A program made the translations under genes and the position numbers. Source: Chaetorhynchus papuensis (lineage: Eukaryota > Chordata > Aves > Passeriformes > Rhipiduridae). Taken from it: DNA of 64,000 nucleotides. Each line of letters begins with the position of its first letter. Positions within the stretch are counted from its first letter, which is position 1. Shown piece by piece: positions 1 through 14,093 of this stretch. The notes under the pieces were generated by a model. It worked only from the letters and a program-made list of their open reading frames with translations, searched no databases and was not told the origin of the DNA. The stretch is from NCBI GenBank assembly GCA_013396525.1, contig VWYX01000922.1, positions 193,361 to 257,360 of the forward strand, in the 5' to 3' direction.

Positions 1-1248
1 GAACAGAGATGATTTCTGAACACCACAGAAAATCCTGAAGAATCTCTCCCTGCTTTCCACTCACTTTTCTAACTCTCAACTCCACCTCTTCCAAAAAGTT
101 TTGCTTGCTCTGAAGAAAGGAAGGTTTTTCTTGGTAGCCTTGTCCTCAGAGCAAATATACACGAGCTGGTTTGAAAAGACAAATTTTAGCCAAAGGAACA
201 TTCTGAAGTGAAGGTCCCAGGTGTAGAGAAACCTCCCCGACTTTCAGAAATACATTTCTAAAAGAGAAAATTTGGTACTTTCTGCCATCTGACTCAACTG
301 TTGCCAATGAATCCCATCCAAAATCCAGCCACCAGATTTCAATTTTTGTATGGCTCACAGTGAATACAAACAAGCCAGGGAATTTGTTCCCTTTAATTCC
401 TGTTTGCTTCCATGGTCATACACGAATTTTGGCTGTCCCATGAGTTGCTGGAGCATGTAAGTCAACTTTCAACCAGCTGGAGTCTCCTGCTTTAGCTGAT
501 GTTTTAGTTAAACATCACTGTGCACTGCAGCTGAGAAAGGTTTTTCCTGCTCATATGGAAGGAAATAACATTTACATATGGCGTATAGTATACATGGAAA
601 ATTGTTGATGCAAAACATAATTAAGACGTTTAACTCTCTTTGGTATTTGATATTGATTTGTGAAGGCTGGAGGCCAGGAATTTTCAGAAAAGGATCCCCA
701 GTCTGGGAATGCATTTCTTGCTTTTGTTTGCAGAAGCCCAAATTTGACAGTTCTGTCTCTGTCCATCCATCAGACTTTCTTTGCCTGTCTCCCTGAATGG
801 TAGGTGCAGATGAAGACAGAAGTCTGACTCCTGCAAGTTTAGTTTTCTAAGTGGCCTTTTTTCACACTTATTGCATGGCTTTTTCTCCAAGAACTCTACT
901 GTCTGCCAGTTTATTGCACTTTGAAAGGCCAGGCTGAAGCAGGGTGTCAGGGAGGTCTTGTCTTCATGCTGACACTACCTTTATTCTTGCCTGATTTTCC
1001 TGCCTTACTGTATGGCTAAACAAGAGCTTTCTACTTCACTTTCTTAAGGCTGAGTTTGGTGATTCCAAACTATTCTGAGGATGTTGTGGTGACAGCGTAT
1101 GCCTGCTCACTTCGATCCAGAAACCTCCATTAGTATATCCATTAGAAGATGGGCTTGGAACTGGCTGTCAACTTATTTTGGTTCATGCCATGTTTAGGTC
1201 AAAGGACTAAAGAGCCTTTAGTCAAAGTGGGATGGAAAGGTCTGAACT

Positions 1249-1307
1249 GTTTTTTTTTGTTTGTTTGTTTGTTTTTGTTTTGTTTTGTTTTTGTTTTGTT
1301 TTTTTTA
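1249..1307. repeat. GTTT/GTTTT-rich simple repeat
   Basis: A run of GTTT and GTTTT units flanked by T runs. The open frames at 1149-1502 and 1222-1632 owe their length partly to this stop-poor repeat. Confidence 0.9.
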
Positions 1308-4300
1308 ATCCAAATAGATAACACAAAGCATTCCAGACACAATAACATTTTGAAAGCTCTACATTTTGGAGCTCTTGCAACTCTTGCAAGCGTATTCCTA
1401 ATTTCCCAGGAAAGATGGCTCTTATCAAAACTAACCAGGGCGAGCTGTGATTTGCCACCATGCTTCCATCCTGGATCAATGGGTCAATGCATAACCAGCT
1501 GAACAACTCAGAATTCATATTCCCTGCCTCAGGATGCACCACAGGGAAAGAGGATCTTTTCTGCCATCTTGCTACTGCTATGAGCTCAAGGATAGAAACA
1601 CATCTAATAAACACAAGGCACACTGAACTCACTTCCTTGGTACAAGTACTATAGACTTTCAGTGTTTAAAAAGGTGTTTAAAACACCAGTCTTGGTGAAC
1701 AGTGTATTGAAGAGCAATATTGAATTTCCAGCTCTGCTCTGGCAGGACACATGGCAGATACAGTCCCATGTGGGGCACAGGGATGGTATGACATTGGAGA
1801 TGGGCAACAGGAGCAACGAGAGGGAATTAGAAGGCTTCACTGTCTTTCTGCAGAAAAACTAGAGATGCTAGATAGTGTAGCCTTCATGTGTGACATCCAA
1901 GCATGGTCATGACAACGGTCATTGCAGCCTGATTTGAACGTGGACAAAAACAGAGGATAAAACTTGACTAGATAAAATGAAGGAAACATAGGGCAAATGA
2001 TATTGCAGCACCCTTCATCTAGTAAAATTTCGAAAGTAAACTGGATGGATACCCTGTGCCACAGCAAATAAAGCATTCAAGATCTAATTTCTGTGGTAGG
2101 AGGATGAGCTACATGAGAAGTCCTTTCTCTTTTCCAAGGCCCTGAGCTTTTCCAGTTCCCAAAAATGCATCACAGCATCTGAGGAGAATGCTTGAAAGTT
2201 TTAGAAAGACAGCATAACCCTCCTGGCTCTCAGAGCTCATTCCCCTGGCAATGTTTCAGAGTACAATTCCACCTCCAAGTTTCCTTACAGCAGCACAGGA
2301 GTCTTCTGCCTTTCCCTTCTCCCTCTCACATGTTATTGCACCTTCAGTGATGCTGACTCAACTGTTTTTGCGCTAAACTAATTTTGTGAAATCTTTTGGG
2401 TTACATAAACCCTCCCCCACCCACCCTCCCCCTTTTCCTTTTGAACTGTGATCTGTTCCTTACTCTGATGACTCAGTAATTGATGGGGTAATAAACTATG
2501 GTGCATGTGGAGAGAGGAAGGGATAGTAGCGTCTGGGGGCAGTAAAGAATGGGAAACTCCAACCTGCTTTGCCGTCACAGCGCCTCTCTGAAATCGTGTC
2601 TTCTTTTTGAAGTGAAAGAGATGAGCAGAATATATTCACTTTGGTTTTGAGCAGCCTGAGCATGCAGATGGCACAAGAAACTGCAGGCACCTGCCAGATG
2701 AAACACTGGGTGGGACTGAGACAGCCCCTGAGCTGTTCAACACTGCAGAGATATTACTGTCTGCTTTGGTGAGTATGCTCCAGCTACCTCAGTAACAAAG
2801 AAAATCATTAAAAGAAAGGAGGTTTAAGTACAGTCAGTCCATTAGTTTAAGTTTCAGAATGTACAGATCCTATTCCAACAAAATTTGGCGTGGTGAAAAG
2901 GTACAGGCACAGCTGCTACACTGCAAGTGAATCCCAGGAACAATTCTATTATTTACAGAATATCTACTCTAAAGAGTGACAAAAGTGAGTAAGGTGGGAT
3001 AATTAACTGATATAGTACAATCCTATAAACTGAATTAGTCAGGGACAGACTATTTAATGCATTATTGGCATTACCTAAACCATTTTTTTGTATTATGAGA
3101 GACATGAAGTTATGTTATGTTCTTTTATGCTATGCTGTGCTATGAAAGATGACTGGACAGGTTTATGTGTTTAATGATCACTTAAAAAAAACCTGACAAA
3201 GCAATCCTGAGCTTACAAGAGGAGAATAAAAAAATAGCTGGATAGAGGTAGTTGTGGGGAATGGAAGGAAAAAGGACCTTTAGTCACCTGGACAGGCTAC
3301 AGTCTTTGTACACCTTGTACATTTAATTTTCTGTTTTGCTCTTTGTACAACCAAAGGGGCTTTTTTTTCACCATGAGGCTTAAGGAGGATTAATAAAATA
3401 TCCCAATAATGGGTACAACAGAATCAGCAGAACACAACCACATCTAATTCAATTAGGTCAGTTAGACCTGCTCTATAAAATCTTGTTTAGAACTACAGAA
3501 ATTGCTCTGCCTTTTCACTTTATACGAGCAGTTGATAGCTACCAAAGACAGGATATTAGTCTAGGGAGATCTTTGGTCTTTCCTGTTACAGTGATACTAC
3601 TGTACGTCCACAGAAATTCATATATGAAGAACACCAAAACATTCCTTTTTCATACTGAAGATTAACTACAGCTTCTTTTATAAGGATTTTTACCTCCTAC
3701 CTTTAAATTAGCCTGGAAAGAAAAGTATTCATTTTCTTTGCTGCTCTTATGCCTTTGGTGTTATTACAACATTCCTTAAGGAAAGCCCCAGAGCCTTTCC
3801 ACATTCCGTGTCCAACACCATTCCCTCATAACAATCTCTAACCAGGCTGCAAAGTGAGTGGAAGAAGAGAAATGTCCACAATTACTAAATGAGCTGTTGA
3901 CAAAAACAATTGCTAACTTCATAACTGCTTATCATAAATAATTAACTTAGTGAACCGTTACCTGGTTGAAAGGAATCGCTGTCACCAGATTCTTTCTGCA
4001 CACCATACTGGTACTTACAAGATGAGAATACAGGTCTCATCTGAGATGACAATTTCTGTTGCTGTTTTGTGTGTAGCTGAGACATAAATTATACCTTTCC
4101 TCCTTCATTCTGCCACATTTGAAAATGAACCAAGTAAATGTCTAGAGAAAATGATTAAGCCACTTTTTCCTTCACAGAATTTGTGGAATGACAGCCATTC
4201 ATTCCATATTACCCTTCTTGCAAATATCATTCTTCCTGCTTTTAAGTATTCCCGGATTCTTTTCTGATCCTGTACCAATTTGAATGCTTCCCTACATTTG

Positions 4301-7300
4301 TTTTAAATATTTTACTAATGCACCAATATTTTGCTTGTGGGGATGATATAACCTAAAATCCCCTCACTGTTTACTTTCTTCTATCTCTCATGTCCAGGGA
4401 TACCTGTATATATAAGCGTTAATTTTGTACGTGATCCAGAGATTATCATATTCCAAATGCAACCACCCAGTCATTCTACTACTCCTTAAACAAAATCATT
4501 CAATACAGAAAAATCTCCATTTTCTGAATAATTATTTTCAGTGAAACAAAATGTGTGTAATTTGCATTTCAGTTGTTACTTTGCTGTTTGTACCACTTTT
4601 CCTCTTTCCCTTTCTCACTGATTATTCAGGTAATTGAAAGCTGAAGATTTTGTGTTTCCCAAAATGTGGTATCCAAGATTTAGCTGGGGCACTGATAAAT
4701 TTATCCATCTTTCCAAGACATTTATTTCTGATTTGAAAAAAATATCCCTAAATGGTCTAATATCTTAGATTTGTAAGGATAAGCTTTCTTTAGTTTTGGA
4801 GTGTATAGTCTTTTACCATTCTTTTGTTTCTTATTGATTCTGCTGGGATACTAATTTTCTTCTGTCTCTCACATATGGAAAACGAATAATGAACAATAAA
4901 TATTCTACTGTTTTTCTTTTTATTAAATATTATAGGAAAAAACAGTACCGATGCAGTGTTTCTCCCTGTTTTTTAGACAAATTGTGATTACCAGCTCTAG
5001 AAGCTTTTCTAGGTTGTTTGGATTTATTTTCATAAGCATAATTTTGGTTTTTAACCAACTTTAGTTTCATTTTTCAGATTTATTTTTTCCCCTTCTGTTG
5101 TTAAATTTATTCTGTCACACTTCCAGGATCAATCTCCATCTACTTTCCTTCAAATGAATTTATTTGCGCTTAGGTCTTTACTCTTTCTACAAAGGCAACA
5201 TGCTGTATTGCTGCTCTAGATGGGTTGCATAATTCTGGAGTACTTGTTTAATCCTGAAACAATTATTTAGTTAATTCAACACCCCCTCTCCCACCTCCTT
5301 TAAAATACTCATCAAAATAGCACCTTTTTCCAACACATGCTCTGCTCAGCTATAGTAACTATGCTCTGGAAAGAAATGAAAATGCTTTTTGTTTGGTCTC
5401 TGGGAATCAGAATCTTCAGTCATAACTCTGCATTACATTCCTGAAAAAATATTGGATTTTGATGTATGTCTTATGAAGTTTCAGTTGCTTTTTCTCTATT
5501 TATAATGAATCTCCCTTTCCTCTTGTAACGTAACATATATATGATTATAGCATCATTTCCAGTCAGGTTTGATAGAGAGCACTGAAACACTGAGCAAAAT
5601 CAACTGAAGACAGAGGTGTCAATCACAAGTCAATCAAGTCATATTGCCCCAAACCAAATAAAAATAAATTAGGAAAACACAGCACAGAAAATTACGTTTT
5701 ATAGACAAAGAACAGTTCATGCTCTCTTGCAAGCCTGATTTTTTCAAGCAGTTTGAAAATCACTATAGAAAAATACTTCCTACTGTCAATTGCAATATGG
5801 TAAGATAATAATTTTTGACTCATTTTATGTCAGGACAATTACTTTAAATTATGGATGGTTGATGATTATGCAGGTCTATTTCTGATATTATGTATTTAAT
5901 AATTTTAATTCCTTCAGTTCATTTGGTACATCAAGAAAGACCAAGAAATGTACAGCAACAAAGAAGAAAATTAGGACATTTTTTGAACCTCTGATCAGAG
6001 TATCATCTAATGCCTTCATTGACCAGATAATTTTCTGAGTTCACATGGACTGGAAAATGAATGTGAAAAAAACGTTAATAATCTAGGAACTGAGGAAAAA
6101 ATAATTTATTGTTACTATGATTAGGTCTTGAAGAGATGTCTTGAGAGCATTTTGTACAATTAGCAAAATCATACATTAATTAATCCAATGGAAACCTCTA
6201 TTAATAGTGGTAAAAATACCTCCATGCAGCTTGGCAAAAGTGTTGTTCAGCTGTTGAGGGTCTCAAATGAATGAAAACATTGCTTGTGTACAGAAAATGG
6301 CTGCTGAATCATTATTGTTCTTCTTTATGGAAATGGAGTAACTGTGGAAAACCAACCATAACCGTCCAGTGTTAATGTTCTCTTTCAACTTTCTTATCTT
6401 CTGGACTCTGATAAACATAATTCACAGGCAATTCTTTCCAATGTCTTGCTGCCTCTGTCTCTCACACCCCAATCTTACCTTACAAACACACAAGGGACGC
6501 GCTGCCTTGCAAGGGGCACACCTGGCAGGTTCCAGGTGCAGTAAATGTGCCAGCAGAGAACTAACCAGGAAACAAACAACATACTACAAAACAGAAGCAA
6601 TCTGGCCTGAGTTTCTGCTTTATAAGTCCCTGTGCTGCCTCTCTTCTTTTTATGTCTGTCCCACAATGAAGACCAGGACTACAAACCTACAGATCCCATA
6701 CACAGCTGCAGCACAAGTGCAGAGAGAGATGGATACATGTCCTGCTCCTGAAACAAAACTCACACATAAGCAAACCCTGCATGTATTAAGGTGATATGTT
6801 CGTACTCCCTACATCGACAAGTGCTTCACGTATTTTAAAAACAGCAAAGAAAATTGCAGAACTCTTTCTCAAAAACCTCTTCCACACTTGTCCCAAATTT
6901 TCTGGCTCCTTGTCATGACTGCTACATATCAGCACCCTGGGGTCCTTTTCTGTCAAGAAGAGTCGTTATTCCATTTAACTAAATAAAGAAGCATGAGCAA
7001 ATGCACAGACACATGTCATAACATCTGCCAGCCATGACCTTGTGCAACCTTCATAATATTTTTTTTTAATGTTTCCATTTGCAGTATTTTTCACTTCACC
7101 CTTCTTGATAGAAAACATCTATATTACAAACTAAATGCATTATCCATAATACAATGCTGTTCAAACATTTCATAGTTAGTTATGCATTTTCCTCCCACAG
7201 AAACAATATTAAACTCCCAAAGTGCTCTTCAATACCCTGTTGCTGGGCTTTTCTACTCTGTATGGACAGGTACTAAGAGCAGGGTGATTTTGCCTCAGCT

Positions 7301-10300
7301 AAAAATGGCACACACCAAGGCAGTTATGTATTCAAGCCATCACTTGAATCGCATACATCACTTTCTCCTCTGTCATTCCTTGATTTCTACTTCTAACAGA
7401 GCTACCATGCTCTAATATTGACTGACACTGACTTTAGACTGATTAGAAATGTTTTCTGTAAATTCCCCAACCAATATATAGAGGTTTTCATAATGCCAGA
7501 ATAGAACTGAGTATGAACAGCTACTGCCAGCCCAAATGCAAAGCTGCAATGGAAATCTTTTGTGTGTCCGTGGCTAAAAAATAAAACTTCCTGACAACAT
7601 CTTGCACTGTTTTCCAGTTATCACTGCTGTTCATAAGCCTTTGTAAGTTTCCAGAGGAGACAGCTGGATCAGGAGCTCTGTCCTTGGGGAGATAGTAATG
7701 AGCTCTAATCCCTTTTGCATCTAAATTGCTGCTGCTGACTTAGTTAAAGTTTTATTATCATCCTGACACTAGAGTTAAGAGGCCCACCTCCAGCCCACCG
7801 TCCTCACTTGCCTCTGTTTCTGCAGTGTCACTGAGACAGGTGAGCCAGTGAAACATCGCCACCTTAGGGCTCCTTTGCCTTGGTAGTTGCTCTGGCTGCC
7901 AAAATAGCAGGTCCCTGCATCCTGCTGTTACACCCTGCTGCTGTGGTGCACCCTCTGTTTCCAGCAGATGAGGTGTCTTTTGGGCTTGGGCTGCTCAGCT
8001 GCTCCCTACGGGGTGGGCAGTCTCCCTCTGTGACGTTCCCTGACCTCCCACAGCCCAGTTTACACGAAGGGCAGATTGAGTGCCTAAAGCACATGCAGGT
8101 TTTTAAAAGCAGAATCACAACGTTTATGCTCAAGATTGGTAAAAAACACCCCACACTTGCAGTTGATGAAACTCCACATTGCAGAACAACCCCCCACTCC
8201 CTGCTCAAACCAATTTCCTTGTTCCTTTCTGATAAACAAACACATCTCAATATAACTGCCTAAACAAACACATAGGCAGGCAGCCAGCACAACCCCCTGA
8301 GAATGGATTATTTCCCCAAAGAGTTACTTTGTGAATGATGTGGCTGATCACATTTCTGGATATAACTGCTGTGCCAGCTTCTTGAGCCTGGATAATACTT
8401 GAAAACCAGATCTCAGGTAAGCAAAGGGGTGAATTGACCCTGTTCAGAGTGGTACCATGATCCTGGTGATGCTCAAGGCCAGGGGAGTGGCAGGAGGGCT
8501 GGAACCTCTGGTCCCTCTGTCCCACAGCCATACCACAGCTGAAAAGATAAATTCCTTCATCATGCAGTTACTGCTCAGAAAATGGATTTGATTATGACAT
8601 TGAGCCTTGCCAGGAGAGTATGACCCACCCAATGTTAGCCCATAGCAAGGAAAGTCTGTGAGTTTTAAAAAAGCACAAGAAAATTTAGAGGATTTAGGTA
8701 GTTGAGCAGAAATAAATCCTTGGCTGGTTTTGAGAAAAATCTAACTCATCTCAGGAAGAGAAACAAATCATATATCCCCTCTCTTAAACAATTCCTGCAT
8801 TTGTGAGAGTCTCAGAAGAATGAAATACACCCTAATAATCAGTTAGGGCTGCCAAATGAGATACAGCACTGCTGCACTACAGAGCAACAGGCACCGAAAA
8901 GAGAGTGAACTGAACAGGGTCTAGATGAAGCAGGGAGTACAGCCATTAAAAACTGCTATGAAAATTGATCTGAATCCTTATTATCTTGCAACTTTCTTTT
9001 CCTTGTTATCTCTTATGCTCTCCACGCTGTAAAAGACAAAAAATCAGCAGCACAGAGTTTCTGTGTCTAAGCCAGACTTGTGGTCTACAACAAAAGAAAA
9101 GTCCATGCCAGAAAAACAATGACTAATAACACTTGTGAGACATGCTGCGTCAAAACAAGTGACAGATGCCAATCATTAAGAGTCCAGCTGAGCCTCAGCT
9201 ACAGAGTTAAGACCAGAAAAATTCTGGAGAAGAGCTGAGGACAATAATATCTTTTCACAGGGACCACTTTGAGCTGTCTGCACTTACTAAGCTTGTGCGA
9301 GTAAATCCATCCCCAAGCCCACACCACGTGGATTGTACAGTGTGAACATGGGGCACACACAGGTGCCACGCAATTTCAACTGAAGTAATCTTTATAATAA
9401 CGCTCATTTTAAGATGCATTAATTTTCTTTCTAAATCATAGCAGGTGCCACAACCTGTGACTCACCAAAGCCATCCCACGACGTTCCTGTTGCCCTGGCG
9501 TTGCTCATCCTTCCTCCATCACAGGCAGGGTCACTACAGGAGTGAGATCTCAGGGGCTGTGAACGGCTCTACATCATTTCTTTATACAGCACTAAGACAA
9601 ATTTTGGGATTTGGTTCAATGCCTGACACCGTTGTTTGATACATTTAAACCACACCATTAAACAACTACAGTGGTGTGCAGACAAAGCACTTGGGAAACT
9701 CAGTCAACACCGGAGAGGTTATACTAGAAAAGGAGCAAGATCCACATAGAGGAGATGTTGAGAATCATCTACACCATCTGTAAAGTTCAAATGCAGCTTG
9801 AATTAAATTAGTTTTAAGTAGACCTTTGAGTTTGTAGGTTCAGAAACAAAACTAATGATACTCTTTTTGTCATGAAGAAAAGCCAGTCACACTCCAGGGC
9901 CACAGACCTTGGGCACAAACAGGTGAGAGCTGGAATGGATAGTTCAGCTGTTCCATCCTTCTGCCACAGCACCACTGTTCTGAATGACTGACTCCCATGT
10001 TGATGTGTTCAGAAGAGATCCAGGTTTGCGTGTCATTAGGAAGCCCTTTGGAAACACATGTGGTCTGTGGGGATACATCCTAACAGAAGAAGCAATGGAC
10101 ATAGCAGGGGAAAGAAGTTTAAGAATGTTAAATCACAGGCATATGATAAAGGACTACACCAAATCAGGAAAAACAAAGAGAAGTCGAAGCAGAGGGTTTG
10201 GAACAGGAGGCAGAGAGAACAGAGCAGAAGAGAGGTGAGGCAAGTCTGTGGGTGAGTGGGTACTGAGGCACAGAGAATACACACACCAGACATAAACCCT

Positions 10301-13300
10301 GAGACCAGATATGCAGAGAAAATATGGGATAGAAACATCCACGCCTTTGTCAGAAGGGCTTTGCACTAACAGCCAGTGCAACGAACACTCAGTGAGCTGG
10401 AGAGAAAAGGAGCCACTGAGCTCTGACCCATCCAGGATACAGCCGGATACAGTGCCAGGATGCAGAGGTTTGCAGAGCTGGAAACACACATCTTCAGACA
10501 AGATTTGAATTTTGGAGGCAAAATTCTCTCAAATTGGAACTGAAACTAAACTACTGAAGAAAAAGAAATGCTTTTCCTTTTCCAGTGTCAGGCTTGATCC
10601 TGAAACTGCTGAAGGCACTTGAATGGTCTGCAGGAATTGACTACTCTGAGTAGAGAGAGATGGCATGGGAATAAGGGAGCTGTAAACTCTGACTCCCACA
10701 TGTAAAAGCAATTTTCCTAATTTCCAGTTGTTGTATAGAGTTTTCAAAAAGCAATTCTGCACAACTGATATTTCCTAATAAAACCTAATCCATGGAAAAG
10801 TTATCAACCACTTTCTACTGTCTCATTAGAAGTAATAATAAAAAAGGCAAAACAGAACCCTCTTAGAAAACTGTGGGGAAAACAAATAAAATAAGAGTAA
10901 TGAAGGATTTGAATGAGTTAGATGTAAGAATAGAGACAATAAAAAGAAGCAGTGCATCAAGGAAGATATCTGAAAGCATAAAACAAAATTGCTTATTTAC
11001 ATAGGCAGAGGATTGCTAGAGAGAAAACAGTTTTTGATTAGACTATAGGATAGAAGAGAGGACTTGATTTGAAATCAAGAAGTAAAATTAAGCATGGAGA
11101 AGGCACCAAGCACAAACATTTTGGTCAGGCATTCTCTGATGTGTTTAAACAACTGAGTCCCAACACAAGAAGAATAAAAATGAACATTTCAGATGTAATG
11201 ATAGGAAGTGTAAAATGGACCCTGAACAGAAATAAAATAAACAAGATGCAGCAGTATAGACCACAGAACAAGAAAATGAATTTAATGTTGAACCAAAGAT
11301 CTGAATACCCTGGGCGCAGTTATACCTAGGCAAGATTTCTGAAGGCCACTGCAGTTCAGTGCTGTCAAATTCTTGCCATTTTTGCCATTTTATTTGACTC
11401 TACTTTCAATTGAACAGAGAAGAACCAAGCCTAATTAAAAAACACTGGATCAAGAGCAGCTTTACCTCAAGGGTGAGCAGAGAAAAGCCACAGTATTTAT
11501 AAAAAGCCCATTAAAGAACTCAGATGATTTATTCCTCCAGATTTAAATAAAAGAAGATATGTTTAACTCAATACAATAAGCACTGTCCTGTAAATCCATC
11601 CTTTTACAAATCAGTAAAAAATCAGGATACAATCCAAAAGAGATGGAAATGAAAACTGAAGGGGGAAGAGGAAGAAAATAAAGACAAGAACAGCCACACA
11701 GCATCTAGATGCAAAGTTCTTACAACATGTGATATGATATTGATCTCATCTTGATAAGTGGTAATAAATTCCTTTCAAACTAATCACCAAGCTAATACTG
11801 ATAGAGTTTATATATAGAACATCAATTCAAGTATGCTCTGCCATGTAAATTGTTTTATAAAATTATGAAACCAAAGCTGCAAAAAATATTCACTTAAAAT
11901 CAAGTAAACATCTGCTGTAGTGACCATAACCCAAACATTAGCAAGTGCTGGTACAAGCACTTGCTATCAATCACAAGCAGGAGAAACAGCCAGTGAATTA
12001 GCCAGATTTTGGTCAATAAGTCAAATGATTACTTTGTACTCTCTGCTTACTTTTGGCTAAAAGGAATCACACTGGGAAAGTTAATTGAATTTTGTAAAGC
12101 ACCATGGTTCGAAAAAGATCAAAGTGTTCTTTAGAATGAAGCTGTTTTTTTAGGTCATGACTCTGTGCTTTCTTCTTAAATGTGATGCACTCAAAGAAGC
12201 AATTGTTTTAAAAGAATGATAGGTCAGTGATTGAACAGAAACTCAGAAATAGAAAACACAAATTCATGCCAAGGACGAACATATAGAATACAGAGACCAA
12301 AAGAAATTAATGTGGAAAAAAAAATCATTCTAGAAGGCAGATTTGTGTCTAAGACTGTTTTTGTTGATTTCTTGTGGGTTTTATGCTTGTTTGTTTTTCC
12401 CATGAGGTAAATATTGATTGCAAAATCAAGCTCAGAACTGGAATAATAATTAAAAGTATTACTTTGCTATAAGGACAAGATTATAGCCAGAGCAAGTCAT
12501 ACACACTGAACTGAAGAGTCCAACTTCCACCACTAAGATGACTAAGGGGCAAGTCCATATCTATAGGAGAAGGTTCTACACCTATATATACCCCAGATAC
12601 TGGTCCAGGGAGTATTTTCTGGCTTTTAGACCAATGATTCATGATGAATGTTCATGAGGGTAAAATGGTTTGACTGTGTTTAAAATGCCGAATAGCAAAG
12701 TCACGTTTTTTGAGCTGATGCCTAAACTATGGCCAACATTTGTTTGCAAAGGTCTTTTGCCCAACCAAAAAACTGTTGTGCTTTTATTGCACGAGGCAAA
12801 TAAGGAGCTGACTTTTTATTAGAGGCCTCACTCTCAAGCTGACAGTTGTGTTTTACTGCAACATGACAAGAAAAAGCTTTCTTGTCACAACTGCATTGAG
12901 ACAATCAAGGTGTGATGGCAACCAAGCACTGCAGCTCCCGGCCCTGGTCATGAAGAACTTGACCTTGCAAAGAGCTGAGAGCCTATTGGCACACAGGCTT
13001 GTAGCCTGAGCACTTATAACTACAGCTTGCTCCTCCCCAGGAAATCCCCCTGGCCATCAATGGGTGAAAGCCTGGCTTAAGAAATGTAGCTTTGGTAGTG
13101 GTCCAGAAGCAGCTGTTGCCATAGTGAAGCACAAGTCTGCAGCTAACAAAAGCCACTGCACTTATAAAGCCTCCCCTAGGAGACAGATTAATTAGACCCA
13201 AAAGAACTCTTTTCTGGATCAACAAAAACAGTTAAAAAGATATTAAGATATTCATTTAATGTTAAATATAATAATTGACAAAATGACATATACCTTGCCT

Positions 13301-14076
13301 TGCTTTGTCTCAGGTTCATCTCAATTAATGCTGACTTCAAAACAACCTGTAGAAAAGGTTTTCTTTTTGCTAAGAATCAAATCAATTTCTCTCAAGTCAC
13401 CAAAAATTTGTGACTATCTCTTCTGAGTTTTATCTCTGGTAAATATTTGGACTAGTCAGACTAAAATTGGAAGGGATGTCTATAAAAGGCTATAATCTGA
13501 AACATGTTTAAGATAAAAACCTTTGTGCTTTGGAATAGTATAACAAAGAATATCCTCTAGGAAGATGAGCCTGCTGGTGAAAGTGAAAGATTCAGAAAAA
13601 ATAATTTGCTCCATTATTTTCAAACAAAACCTACATGAAATAATTTTTATCTCTTTCTTGTATTTTTCTTTTGCTTGTATTCATGAACTCATCATATTTT
13701 TTCCTTTGCTTTTCATCACCATCCTATTATTAGAAGCTGCATTTTAATTATTTGGACAATGAATTGAAATATAAGACAAATAATAGATAAAGCATTTTTC
13801 TATATAGCTTTTGTATAAATAATTTGAGATACGGGAAGTACTAGCTTTGTATTTTCTTATCTCGCTCCTGTCGATCTGTAATGCTGTAGGCTTAAGTAAA
13901 ATGACCAGTTTTGAACTTTATATTGATTATTGTATACTAAAGATTCACAGTCTAGACAGAAATAAGGGTGAATGCATTTAATATACTATAAATAATTTTA
14001 GATTATTTAATAGGAAAACCTAGATTTAATTTTACTCTTAACAGCCTAAGCAATAATTGCATGTTATGTATTAATG

Positions 14077-14093
14077 TTTATTTATTTATTTAT
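14077..14093. repeat. TTTA tetranucleotide repeat
   Basis: About four tandem TTTA units in AT-rich intron. Confidence 0.85.

Noticed and set aside
1149..1632. Overlapping open frames of 117 and 136 codons on opposite strands.
   Set aside because: Both run through the GTTT repeat, which lacks stops in these frames; the residues there are low-complexity Phe/Val/Leu or Lys/Thr/Asn.
7826..7839. Possible 14-nt microexon on the plus strand: a CTGTTTCTGCAG acceptor and a CAG-GTGAGC donor around TGTCACTGAGACAG.
   Set aside because: It is on the strand opposite DLG2, has no partner exons, and AG...GT pairs this close occur by chance.
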